Part shown: one piece after another, positions 1-10,086 of the stretch | Numbering within the stretch: position 1 is the stretch's first letter | Layout of the letters: the number at the start of each line of letters is the position of its first letter | Source of the DNA: Phytophthora hibernalis | Lineage: Eukaryota; Oomycota; Peronosporomycetes; Peronosporales; Peronosporaceae | Assembly (NCBI GenBank): GCA_012656075.1 | Contig: JAAKBF010000087.1 | Span: 62,001 to 126,000, forward strand | Direction of reading: 5' to 3' | Length of the DNA stretch: 64,000 nt | Made by a program: the position numbers and the translations under genes | The notes under the pieces: model-generated | Seen by the model: the letters and a program-made list of their open reading frames with translations, nothing else | Database searches by the model: none | What the model was told of the DNA's origin: nothing

Positions 1-180
1 TCTGACGAAGCTCGAGAAGACCGCGTTAGTTTTAGCGTTTCTGCTGTAATTTACTGAGAATCTATTTTTACAGTCAAACCTGTATATATGAGGCATGGTT
101 GAAAACTATGACTCATATAAAATGGCCTCAAATAAAAGAATTACGTGGTGCACTCGCGAACACGCTGCTGTTACTGAAAA

Positions 181-211
181 TACACCGAAAATTTGCCTCA
201 TTTTCGGTGTA
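181..211. repeat. Perfect short hairpin in repeat-rich DNA
   Basis: Two perfect 12-base arms (181-192 and 200-211) enclose a 7-base loop. The stretch 1-903 otherwise has no recognisable gene. It is AT-rich and repeat-like, with a second weak inverted pair (tatatgag/ctcatata) at about 85-120. It may be the 5' non-coding part of the decayed transposon that follows, but I could not pair it with a right-hand end. Confidence 0.6.
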
Positions 212-903
212 ATAACCAGGTTTTGGTGTATATTTGATATTATAGAGTGAGCAAGGCTTGATTTTATGGGTTAGGGTTAACGGGAGGGGTGATTCCAGAT
301 CCTACAAATCCGGTCAAACGATCGATTGAATTTGCGAGACTTAGCCCAATGCGCATTCGTTCGTTTCCTTGGTCATGCACTACAGTGGTTACCGTAATTA
401 GTGTGTGTTCGCAAATAATGACACCTAGGGATAGGTTTTCAAAAAATAGAACGTTTGGCTGAAAATGAAGACCACAGCGTGTTTTCCACGAATTAGACGA
501 CTGGATTAATGCAGGAACGATTATAATTGGTTGAGAATCAAGACCAGGACGCCCGTTCAAAATCTCAAAAGTATAAGTTTATCCAGGTTTTTCTATCCTT
601 ACAAGAATTAATGTGAGTAAGATTAATTACGGTAACCACTGTAGCAGTTTAGATCTTTCTAACGAGCCCAGACATATCTCAATCGCCTTCGTTTTGGCTT
701 AACTACAGACAACGACGGTGAAACTCACCCCCCACACACACACAAAAACTCGACCCCCTGCAGGGTGATTTTGAAATCAAGTTAAAAAAGAAACGACTTA
801 CTTTATAATTTCAGCCAATAAGGGTTCGTCTTAAATATTGCTGGTCAGCACGCAATGCTGGCGCCGAAAAGAAACTTTCCCGTCATTGTTGCTTTTACGA
901 ACG

Positions 904-2231
904 ATGGAAGCCTCTCGTCGGCAGAACCACTACACGGTTAAGCAGAGGCGGGAAGTGCTCGAGCGGGTTGCTGTGGACGGATGTAAATCAATCGCTCGGG
1001 CGCTTAATATTCCGTTGGGTACACTGAAAGGGTGGCGGAAAAAGGCAAGAAAGTTGTTCGAGTTGAAGGGGGCCCAGACGATTAAAACTACAAAGGGTCA
1101 GGGGGCGAAAAGCAAGATCACATTTGGACACGACATGGTCACCTTCATGAAAGACGTTCGCCGAGAGGAAGAGGTCATATAGTTCGCGTGTATTGCTCTT
1201 TTTTAACATAATCTAACAATTTTATAGTATTTGTGCACTGGAGGCAAAGAGTAGATGAAGATGGAACAGGGAGCTTGGCTTGAGATGTATTTGGAGGACA
1301 AGCCATCCCCTGAGCATGTATTAAGCGCGCTGTCATCGTTTTGCAGCTCGGTAAGTCTCTACATGTATTTTATTAGCAAATTAATTGTTCAGATCCTTAT
1401 ATTTATTGCTGCAGCCATGGTTTTTCTGGTCAGAAACCTCAGTATACTAAAAGACGAAGATGCACTACAAGAAGTGCATGTCAAGTTTGCTATAGAGTTT
1501 AGGGAAGAGCATGGTCACTACCCTGAATCTGCTATATACAACGTCGACGAGACCGTAATTTATTTTGACACGCCTCCTCACAAGATTTAGGCCCTCAAGG
1601 GACGTCGTGGCTCTGCGAAAGTGAAGCACATCCAGAAAACTCTGGTAGACTCACTGCAGTTAATACCATTAGAGCTGTGGTAGGTTTTTATTTATGTTTC
1701 AATGTTTTTCAAGACTAATTATATTTATTTAACAGGAAAAAAGCTGCCTATCATGTTCATTCTACGAGCGATGTCGGGCGGAACAGTGAAGTCGGACGAG
1801 CTACCGACGTATCCTTCTGGTCTACACCGTCCAAGAAAGTGGCTGGATGGACGTCACGGTGTGGAAAGCGTCACGAGCTTGCTTAAGTACGAAATTGACG
1901 CCCCTCCGTCCTCTTGTTGGATAATTTCGACTCCCATGTTTCCGAAGCAGGGACGAACAGCGTGGCGGAGGAGACATCAGCAATTATGTGCCCCGTTCCT
2001 GCCAACAGCACCTCGGTGAGTCAGCCCCTTGACGTGGGTGTTGTGGGGCCGCTGAAGAAGAAGCTCAGTGCTGAATGGCTACGATAAAGGGTATACACGA
2101 CCCGAACCGCTAAGGAAAAGCGTCTTGCGGCGGTCATGCGCACTATTCGAGCGTGGGAGAACATCTCCACTAACTGCGTTATTAAAAGCTTTGAAAAAGC
2201 GATCCCCAAGGAACGTGTAGTGATGGCGTAG
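904..2231 (+). pseudogene. Decayed pogo-like (DDE_1) transposase
   Basis: The start encodes a CENP-B/pogo-type helix-turn-helix (YTVKQRREVLERV...IPLGTLKGWRKK). Further on come the first catalytic Asp block (NVDETVIYFDTPP), the second (LLDNF.SHV) and the third-Asp region (VSQPLDVGVVGPLKKKL), then a basic pogo-type tail ending at TAG 2229-2231. These pieces lie in different frames. Two probable introns are visible, starting at GTAAGT (about 1350) and GTAGGT (about 1682). A TAG replaces the conserved Trp codon after PPHKI, and another stop follows the WL(R) block near 2085. These are substitutions, so this copy is truly dead, unlike the neighbouring element. Pogo transposases cut and paste DNA at TA sites. 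Confidence 0.75.
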
Positions 2232-2563
2232 CTACAGCTTTTAATCCTGTTGGCACTCTTCACTTTCAGGATTTGAGTGTCGTGACACCCGTCCTCGAAA
2301 TGCAATCATTCAGTATCAATTTCTGTAACAGCAACACGATCAAATAAAACGTGCATACAATTGGCCGCCAACCGAGCAAATTAGGTCGAAATAATATTCA
2401 AAAATAATGTTTTTAACCCTCCACCCCTGTAAGTTATTAATAAGAGCAATGCCAGCAGAGGTGTGATAGACCTTTGTATCACTGCAACACTGCAGTTTGA
2501 GCTTGAAGTATTTACTATCTGAGATGTTTGACGGCAGGCCCATGTTTACACAGTTCAAGCTTA

Positions 2564-2588
2564 CAGATTCGGACCAATTGATATGACA
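2564..2588. repeat. Left terminal inverted repeat of the pogo-like element
   Basis: A 25-base terminal repeat flanked outside by TA. It matches the right end 4450-4474 in inverted orientation at 24 of 25 positions (A versus G at one site). Transposase is expected to bind here. Confidence 0.85.
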
Positions 2589-3002
2589 AATGGTTTTTCA
2601 ATTCCGACTATCCAAGCAATAAAACCCAAATTGACACAAAGTTATGACAGTTTATTTTGAACAATACAAAGTGAGGCAGTCGCAGGTATCGAAGTGTCGA
2701 CCAAGTCAAACAACAAAGGGTTAAATACCAATTACATGTGCACACCCAATATGAGACGATACCTCCGACACGGGTTAGCTACCGCGTGTTTGGGTCCGTG
2801 ATGGATCGTAAGCGTTGTGCGTGGGAATTTATTCCTCGAGGGCATGCAGAGGGGTGAATTTAAACTGTGGCGAGGTGGGCAGTCTGTTTTTGATAGTTTG
2901 TGCTCGGTACAATGTACATGTAAATGAACTTTATTCAGTGGCCTCTGTATATAGCCCTGATTTGGTCCATGCTTTTCTAACATTGTTTTCGCTAATGCTA
3001 CC

Positions 3003-4305
3003 CTATGCTTGAATGACCTTCTTGGCAACCGCCCTTCGCTTCTCTTCTGATGACATCTTGCGCATTTGAAGCAGCCGTTCTCGCAGAGTTCTGCGTAGCC
3101 CCCTTCCGCTGGTTCGCCACGCACTGCTTCAAGCGCTGCCGACAATGCGAGTGTTCGCAATCGCATCTTGAACGGCCCCATCAAGCCGGCATCTAGCGGC
3201 TGTAGCACTGCCGTTGTGTTGGGAGGAGAGGCACAATCTCGGTCCCGTACGCCGCAAGGCCAGCAACAGACTCATCCAAGACGTGTGACTTAAAGTTGTC
3301 CACGTATAGCGCGAGTGGATCACGGTCTTCGCTCTGACAGTAGTCGGCCCACACACCTTCGATGAACGCCTTCTTCCAGACGTCCTTGTCCATCCATGCG
3401 TTCTTCTGGACAGCATAGAATGCACCTGTAGGATAATCGACTAGCGAATTTTCCACAGTCCTGCCAGGCGTTGCCTTGAACACCACCAGTGGGGGCAGCT
3501 TCGTGCCATCAGCAGCCACAGTCAGAAGAACAGTGGCTCGGAAAGAGTGTTTCTTTCCTTGATCTTAGTACTGCTTCGCTTGCCACGACCAGCAATAATG
3601 CGTCCGGGGCTCTCGTCGAAGTAGACACCAGTCTCGTCAGTGTTGAATTGCATACGTCTTCATCACCGCCACGCCAACCGTACTTGTATACGCGGCATGC
3701 TCTTGGATGAGCTCTTCGACCGACAACAGCGATTGAGACGGCTTCTGGAACGAGAATCCGTTGCGACGCACAATGCGGCGAAGGAGGCGATGGAGACTAG
3801 CAGTACAGCTAACTCGCAGATACGCGGACGTCCATTCTTCAAACTCTTCTTTTAGAAACTCTACGACATGAGTTGTCTTGAGTGGAAAGTCTTCTCGCCT
3901 CATGTCCTTAATCCATTGGCGAAAGTCGTCTTCGTGCTTAAATTTGGCGCGGCGACCTTGCCCACCCAACGAGACCTTGCTGCCTTGGTTGCCGGCACAC
4001 GCAGATCTTAAAATAGACTCAAGTTTAAGCCAGGCATGGATACTTGACGGACAGCGAACACCATACATTTCGGCAAGAACCGTGACGGATGAGCCGGCAC
4101 GAGCGGCCTCCACGACGCGCAACTTGAACGCATTAGTGTAGATGCGCCGCCGGCCATTCAGCGACAATGGTCCCTTACCCAGATCTTCGTCTTCCAAATC
4201 TGAGCATTCGTAGCAGTTCGCACCTGACCCTTCAACTGGGTCGGGGTCACTGAACCGCCAACGAAGGAGGCGTACGACCAAGTCGTCTTCGACATCGTTG
4301 TCCAT
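3003..4305 (-). CDS. Pogo-like DDE transposase of the 2564-4474 element
   Basis: The first ATG (4305) opens an acidic leader. A helix-turn-helix region follows (NAFKLRVVEAARAGSSVTVL), then the DDE core: NTDETGVYFDESPG, LYVDNFKSHV and VLQPLDAGLMGPFK, then a basic tail ending at TAG 3003-3005. The raw reading frame breaks near 3650 (TATA seen as TA) and at homopolymers near 3550 (A), 3225 (C) and 3094 (G). Restoring these five bases gives 1,308 nt, 435 residues, with no internal stop. That is the normal size for pogo transposases. No intron is needed, unlike the copy at 904-2231. The terminal repeats and TA duplication around it make a mobile or recently mobile element likely. Confidence 0.8.
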
Positions 4306-4449
4306 TGCACGAAGGGAGTGAGCTGATGGCCATTAAACGGCGACCCGGATCAAGCCAGATCTTCCAGACAGCTTTGATTGGCAAAAAGTATTTGATAGTC
4401 AGTGAAAACCCTAATTGTTTCTAAACCTCGGTTGTCATATCTTTTCGAC

Positions 4450-4474
4450 TGTCATATCAATCGGTCCGAATCTG
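4450..4474. repeat. Right terminal inverted repeat of the pogo-like element
   Basis: The inverted partner of 2564-2588, followed outside by TA at 4475-4476. A second copy of the tgtcatatc core lies just inside, at about 4433-4441. Confidence 0.85.
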
Positions 4475-4527
4475 TAAACCGACCTCAACCTATTTAAGTA
4501 TGTTCTATTATTAAATCCACCCACCCG

Positions 4528-4600
4528 AAATTGGAGTACCACCCACCTGATCTTATATTATAAATTAAAATATAAGATCAAGTGGGTGGTACTCCAATTT
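4528..4600. repeat. 73-bp foldback with 32-base arms
   Basis: Arms 4528-4559 and 4569-4600 are reverse complements at 31 of 32 positions, around a 9-base AT spacer. The left side carries an extra run of ccaccc. RNA from it would form a near-perfect hairpin. It could be a tiny MITE or two transposon ends joined head to head. From 4601 to 5169 there is no gene, only the presumed 3' flank of TAF9. Confidence 0.8.
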
Positions 4601-4968
4601 TTATACTAAAGCATGGACTTTGGCGAGCTATCAATGAGGGTGTGCAGGGTTCTCTAAAGGTAAATGGGCCAGAGCAAGAATTTTATGCCTCAAATAAAGA
4701 GGTTAGATCAAACTTTGTTGGCACATCGTGTGGCTCATTTAACGTGTGCATATAAGCAGCAACCTTACTGAATTCAAGTCAAATATTTTTTCACTAGATT
4801 TTGTATCTTATAAAAACGATGGGGCTCAAATAGGTATAATCAGTACTTGCAAGACGGTGCAGTGCATTAATGCATGCATTTGCCCATCCCTACTACTATT
4901 AATACTACTTATCAAGGAAAAATCACCTGAAGTGTTCGCCGATCTGCCACATCGATTCCATTAATGAA

Positions 4969-4992
4969 CACTTTGTGCCAACGCACAAAGTG
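4969..4992. repeat. Perfect 10-base inverted repeat
   Basis: cactttgtgc and gcacaaagtg enclose the four bases caac. It lies about 180 bp beyond the TAF9 stop, and its function is unknown. Confidence 0.5.
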
Positions 4993-5169
4993 CAGCCACA
5001 AGCACTACATGTTTGGATTAAGGTTAATGGGAATGGGGCTGCGAGAGAACCTCTTGTTGCGCGAGCCTTCAATACGCGGATGCATAGGCGGCCGCGCCGC
5101 ATCGCTTCTGATTCCCATTCCAAAGCCCATGACGTCACCAAGACGCGGCGTGCTCGGCGTTTTCTAAAA

Positions 5170-5917
5170 TCAAATACAAAACCACAACAACGCGCCAAAT
5201 TCAGACAGAGTCTTCCAAAACGAAATCTCAATCTCCCACATCAAACTAACCGGGTCCTGTCGGTCGCTCTCCTTCGTAATCAATTGGTGCTGGAGCGGAG
5301 GTAGTCTCACGCCATACTCGTTCGAGATGGGCGGCAGTGGAATACTGTTGCGCTTGTCCGCCAACTCCATCATGAGCTGCCAAATAACATACAAAAAAAT
5401 AAAAGTAAATACTACCATCCAGCTCTAATAAAAAGGAGGTCCACACACCTCTCGAGGCGGCACTTGGGCGTAATGGTGGTTCAATCTCGACGAAATGGCC
5501 AGTCGGACGTCATCCGCGTCAATAGTCTGCATAAAAAATAAAATAATAAAAATGGCAGCGTCACGCCTCGTTCCTTGAAAAATAGTTTGTGCTGTCTCAC
5601 CTGCTTGTTCGCGTACATGGAGTACTCCTGGGCGTCCACCAGGATCTCCGTCACGTAGCCTGCATAAATTAATAATGTATAAATTAGAAAAAAACAATTT
5701 ATTTTTACTAACATAAAATAAACCTCATACGATGGACAAATTCCTGCAGTTGCGCCACGACGCGCGGCTCGAACTTGTCAGCGCCCATGGAGTCCAGCAG
5801 CTGCTGCATAGACAGGACGTCCAGGGGCTGCACGTCCGCCCCCTCGTCGCGCTCAGAGGCGTCGCCTTCCTCCTCGTGAAGGCGCTTAATTGCTCGGGTT
5901 TTAGTATCGCTGCCCAT
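5170..5917 (-). CDS. TAF9: TFIID subunit TAF9 (histone-fold)
   Basis: Four exons join in frame: 5917-5731, 5659-5601, 5526-5449 and 5376-5170, giving 531 nt and 176 residues. All introns are GT-AG and about 70 nt; intron 1 begins GTATGAG. The protein reads through the TAF9 histone fold: LDSMGADKFEPRVVAQLQEF, HRYVTEILVDAQEYSMYANK, then the hallmark TIDADDVRLAI. The conserved NSIPLPPISNEYGVRLPP follows. TAF9 pairs with TAF6 in TFIID and SAGA, in the nucleus. The acidic N-terminus (residues 1-35) and the last 25 residues are not conserved. An in-frame ATG at 5929 would add four residues; I chose 5917 arbitrarily. The frame is undisturbed. Confidence 0.9.
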
Positions 5918-6435
5918 GACTAAATGCAAAATGCCATAATTTATGACTTGTTTGTGGTAATCGTACTTTGCAAGAGTTGGCTACACCAGGGTTGAATAGT
6001 AGTAATATTTATTTAAAATATTATTAAAATAACAATAATATTATAATAAGGCATGTATTTTACTAATATTAAAATATTACTTCAAAGTATAAACGAGCCC
6101 TTGCCCACGAACCCACTTGCATGTATTAATACATGAGTGTACAAGTACTGTACAAGCACGTGAACAGCTACTATTATAGTAAGTCTTCACTTGGACGGCC
6201 GATGAGATGGGGTGGTGTCGCTCGATCTCATTGATTTTATTTCATTTCCAGCTTTTGAGACGTGAGTGTTAATGCGACCAAGCGGAAACGGATCCTGCCT
6301 ACTTCTATTGAAAGCCAGCTAGCTACCAGAACTGTAACCTCATCATTGAAAGAAAAACTTGCCAGCACTCAAGGACATCCGGGCAGTACTTCCGATTGAA
6401 CTTCCATCGCAACTTATTGAACGACCTGATACTCT
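5918..6435. other. AT-rich divergent intergenic region
   Basis: This 518-bp spacer separates TAF9 (minus) from the channel gene (plus) and must hold both promoters. Its centre (about 6000-6080) is almost pure AT. I see no ORF and no clear initiator element. Confidence 0.5.
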
Positions 6436-8289
6436 ATGGAGAAGACGTCTGCGATTGTCGCTGATGGTAGTGATATCGAGGTTGATGATGTTGAAAGTGG
6501 GCAGTTGACTTCGGTGTCCGAAATTACGGTCGAAGCTGCGCATGAAGCTCTCGCCCATGACAGATCAATTTTGCGCGCAGTGGGCAGAATCATCTTTTCG
6601 GCAGTTTACTTTGCGTTCTTCACGAACATGTTGTTCACCCACATCCCCACTGCCCGTATGTACGAACAAGCTTACGCCGTAACTTCGATCTTAGCCACGT
6701 CCGGTGGCGATGCAGTCACGCCTGGTTCACCCATCAAGTTTTACAACATTGGTCAACTCAGCGATGTCTTTGACTGGTTTTCGAATTCGTTCGTCCCTGC
6801 AGTGTTCGTGACTCAGGACCAAAACGGAGACGATTTGGCCCCAGAGGACTGGGCTCGCATTGGTTTGTTTAACAAGGCGCTGGGTGGAGTTCTCGTTGAA
6901 GTATACAGTAAATCGGCTGTGGATTGCGATGGAGACGGCTCTCTCTTCAAGTTGTACCCTGTTTGCCATGTATACGAAGGCACTGACAACGAATACAACT
7001 CGTACATGCTTATATACAGCCTTAACGCAACTGAGGCTTCCGAAGGCCTCGCTCAGTGGAAGACCTCCAATTGGATCGACAGTTCAACGGACAAAGTCGA
7101 GATTTCAGTGTTGACGTACAACGGCGAGCTTGAAGGGTATGTTGTCACCGAACTAGTATTGGAGTTCCACGCTGGTGGCTTTATAACGACAAAAGCGTTA
7201 ACGAGACCAACGATCTCGATTCCTTACGGGAAGCAAAGCTCTTTTGCGAGCGACATTCTCGTCTGGATCTGGTGGGGAGTTGCGGCAATGTGGGCGTTTT
7301 CCTGCGTTTGGGAATGGCGAAGCAACGAAAATCGCCCATCTCGACGACAAATGATCACCCGCACGTTTGATCTGTTCGTCGTCGAAGCAGTCATGTGCAT
7401 CTTCTACGCTATCTGGTTGAGCATTGTAGTTTTACTCGACGATGATGATTTCCAGAACTCCCTTTGGATGCTCGCAGATCCAACCGAGATCGATGTAGAG
7501 GGAACTACAGACGACATTAATTCTCTCAACGTGGTCATCGACAACCTGAAGAATATCGCTAGTCTCACTGCCGCGCTTCGAGTGGTTGGCGCCGTCATTA
7601 TTGCTCTCATAGGCCTTCAGATTCTGAATCGGTTCCGTTTCCACCCGCAGCTCAACATTCTCACTCGCACTGTTGTCAACGCTCAAGCAGTTCGGTGCCT
7701 TCTTTGTGGTGTTTATCATCATTTTCTTGACGTTCACGATCATCGGTTGCATGATCTTCGGTGATCGGGCAAAGGAGTTTTCATCGTTGGACAACTCAAT
7801 GGCTTCGTGCATCAACATGCTTTTGGTGTGTTCGATTTCGAGACGATAAGAGAACTCCAGTTTTCTGTCGCCTTTTACTGGATCTACATGATCGTTGTGA
7901 GTCTGGTGCTGATGAACATGATGCTAGCTATTGTGTTGGACGCCTATGAGCAAGTGAGCAGCGAAAGCTACAAGAAATCCGCCAATTTAGAACTCGCCAA
8001 CAGGGTGACAAGTATATGTTGGGATCAAGTATGTGAGCTGCGTATCGCGCTGTTTTCTCGAGAATCGGTAGTTTCTCGCGGCAAGATCAGACCGCGTCAA
8101 CTGGAGTTGATACTCGAACAGAAACTCAAGAACAACCCGCACACAACTCTGTCACAAGAGCTACTGAAGTCATTCTTCCCAAATGCCGACATTCGGTCTG
8201 AAGATTTTCTTGCCACGCTTCAGCACATTGAGCAGGGGATCATTATCCTGAATGCTCTGAAATCAGAGAATACTTCTTCGAAGACATAG
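6436..8289 (+). CDS. Polycystin/TRPP-like cation channel
   Basis: About 618 residues. The first transmembrane helix is at about 48-68 and a long extracytoplasmic (polycystin-type) loop follows to about 275. Helices 2-6 come next, ending with FYWIYMIVVSLVLMNMMLAI then VLDAYEQV, the typical last helix of polycystins. The pore segment reads INML(F)GVFDFE, between helices 5 and 6. The C-terminal tail is charged and I see no EF-hand. The raw frame breaks twice: near 7685 (TCTC seen as TC, before LKQFGAFFVVF) and at T-run 7821-7824. Restoring three bases gives 1,857 nt. The role is probably a Ca2+-permeable or non-selective cation channel in the plasma or ciliary membrane; this is inferred from the family. 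Confidence 0.8.
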
Positions 8290-8426
8290 TAGGTCTCGAC
8301 AATTATCTGGGTGGCTTGAATCTATGAATGCATTCCTATCAAACCTTCTGCAATTAATGTTGCTATCTGGGCGACTAAGCAAAAGATTTTCCAAAAGCAG
8401 ACAGAACCAAGTGGTGATTCTGCATT

Positions 8427-9977
8427 TTATCGCCATGCAAGCAGCAGACAATTTTCCAGGCTGTCTTTGGTGTCGCAGTAGTGGACGAGGCGAGTCTTCA
8501 TCTGGAATTGCTTCAAGTATGCTGCGCGGCCGGCGTCTATGATCCGTTTGCACTTGCGTCCTAAAACTGCACGATCCTCTTTGCTGCAGTGCAGTAGGAC
8601 AAGGAAGCACAACGTTAGATAAGAAACGCAGTACCGTCAGTAGAAACATTTCACGTACCTGATGCCGAGAATGTGCTGCACCGCGTCGCCTTCAAGCCCC
8701 ATACCACACGTAGTCCATGATGTCATGCTAGTCAGTAGCTCAAACTCCTGCGGCTTGAACCCTTGAGCCTCGAAAATGATGGGTTTACGTAGTCTTCCCA
8801 TGCGCAAACATGGTGACAGCAAAGCGCGATCGCCAAGCCCTGGAAGCTAGAGCTAACAGCAGGCGTCGTGGTTTCGGAAGGAGTCACTTTGTTAGGCAGT
8901 GTTTGTGCGATAGCTCGAAGCGACAAATCTGTGGCCACGCCGCACAAATGCTTGGACATGCACACGACGGGTTTGTCCAGAATTTCTTTCATCCCGGTAA
9001 AGTTCAGGTGACGGATATCGATTTTTGCTCTCAGCGTCGTATCCTTTGCAACTTCACCACTCTTGTTCTCACTGCCAATAAACCGATCAGCCTTGCCTCG
9101 TGTATGCGCCCGATCAATGAGAACATACAGACTGTCCGGGAACATCTGAGCCAGCGCAAGCGACAGCATGCCTCTTCCAGCTCCAAGCTCCACGAAGGCT
9201 GCGTTCGAGTCTTGCAGCAGCTTTACATGCTCCATATGTCCGATGATAGAGGCCTGCTGCTCAATGTGCCGCAGCACGCTCTTGGCTGCGCCCGCCTTCT
9301 TCTTCTCCTCGAAAAGCTGGTCGCAGCATTTGTGCTGCAGCTTCTCGAGCGCCAACTCGCCCACACAGGAGTCGTACGCGGCGTCAATGCGTTTCCGCAG
9401 GTCTGCAAAGTCACCAGCCACGAGTCTATCAATGATGCCCTTTTGCTGTTGAGCTGTCGGTTCCGAGTGCTCCTTCTCTATTTCCCCAACAACATCTTCA
9501 CTATTAGAAGCCGTTGAACCTTCCTCTTTGCTGCAATGACTGCCAGAGTTTATGTTGTGGCTGTAGTACGGCAGCTTCTTCATAACGTCCGCGTCCTTCA
9601 CGCGGTTGCAAACCAACACGTGTTTAGCCAAGTCGAACTCGTACACAGTGTGTGACGCGTCCACAGGACACGGTACACGACGTCGCGACTTGTGGGACTT
9701 AGTGCCAATTGCCGCGTCATTGTCGGGCAGGTGGTTGCCGCAGAAGAGCGAGCCTGGCACTCTACAGCACCAAATAGCGTCAAAGTCTGCAATCATTTCG
9801 ATACAATAATATCTGTATTTCGCACCTGGAGATGTTGCAGAAGCGGTTCTTGCGCACCACTTTGAACATGCAGCGATCCCATTGGCCCCCGCTCTTTGCA
9901 TCGGTCTTCGCCTGCTTACGACGCTTCCTCTGGGCGTCACGCTCAAGTTGCTCAGCACTTCGTTTAGTGGTCTCCAT
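8427..9977 (-). CDS. TRM13: tRNA 2'-O-methyltransferase TRM13
   Basis: Three exons: 9977-9826, 9761-8659 and 8583-8427. The acceptor at 9762 (TGTAG) was chosen because it restores ISRVPGSLFCGNH. The N-terminus holds the Cys/His zinc-binding segment, then a CHHC-type finger (RVPCPVDASHTVYEFDLAKH). The methyltransferase core has ELGAGRGMLSLAL, LIDR, MSKHLCGVATDLSLRAI and the ALCCHH block. TRM13 methylates the 2'-O of nucleotide 4 in some tRNAs. One C is missing from a run at about 8782, after EDYVNP; adding it joins the C-terminal IIFEAQGFKPQEF...MTSWTTCG segment and gives 1,413 nt, 470 residues. It diverges from the next gene with only 109 bp between starts. Confidence 0.9.
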
Positions 9978-10086
9978 TATTGTCGAAAACTATTGGAGAC
10001 TGACGATTTGCTTCGTTGATTGGTGGAAATCATTTCTGAATTTTATCCATTGGATAAAATTGATAAAACTTTTATCCATTGTCAAA
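9978..10086. promoter_or_regulatory. 109-bp shared divergent promoter
   Basis: This is the whole gap between the TRM13 start (minus) and the IMPACT-A start (plus). It contains a palindrome at 10040-10060 (attttatcc, 3-base centre, ggataaaat). A further direct copy of ttttatccattg overlaps 10071-10082. Such a repeated palindrome in so short a gap is a candidate binding site for a factor acting on both genes. Confidence 0.45.

Larger units (their letters stand above)
2564..4474 (-). mobile_element. Pogo-like DNA transposon with inverted ends and TA duplication
   Basis: A 25-base inverted repeat bounds the element: 2564-2588 reads cagattcggaccaattgata then tgaca, and 4450-4474 is its reverse complement with one mismatch. 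Both ends sit directly inside a TA (2562-2563 and 4475-4476), the target duplication expected of Tc1/mariner/pogo elements. The 1,911-bp interior carries one minus-strand transposase gene. A tgtcatatc motif is repeated just inside the right end. The almost matching ends, and a transposase that becomes open once run-length errors are allowed for, point to a young copy. Confidence 0.85.

Noticed and set aside
69..95. TA-cagtcaaacctg... as left end of the first pogo copy
   Set aside because: No inverted partner found on the right; cannot be supported.
7676..7692. A 16-nt GT...AG intron to explain the first frame change in the channel gene
   Set aside because: Far below any workable intron size; loss of one TC unit explains it and fits the window-wide pattern.
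8810..9517. 235-residue plus-strand ORF
   Set aside because: Exactly antisense to the conserved TRM13 core; no homology or coding logic of its own.
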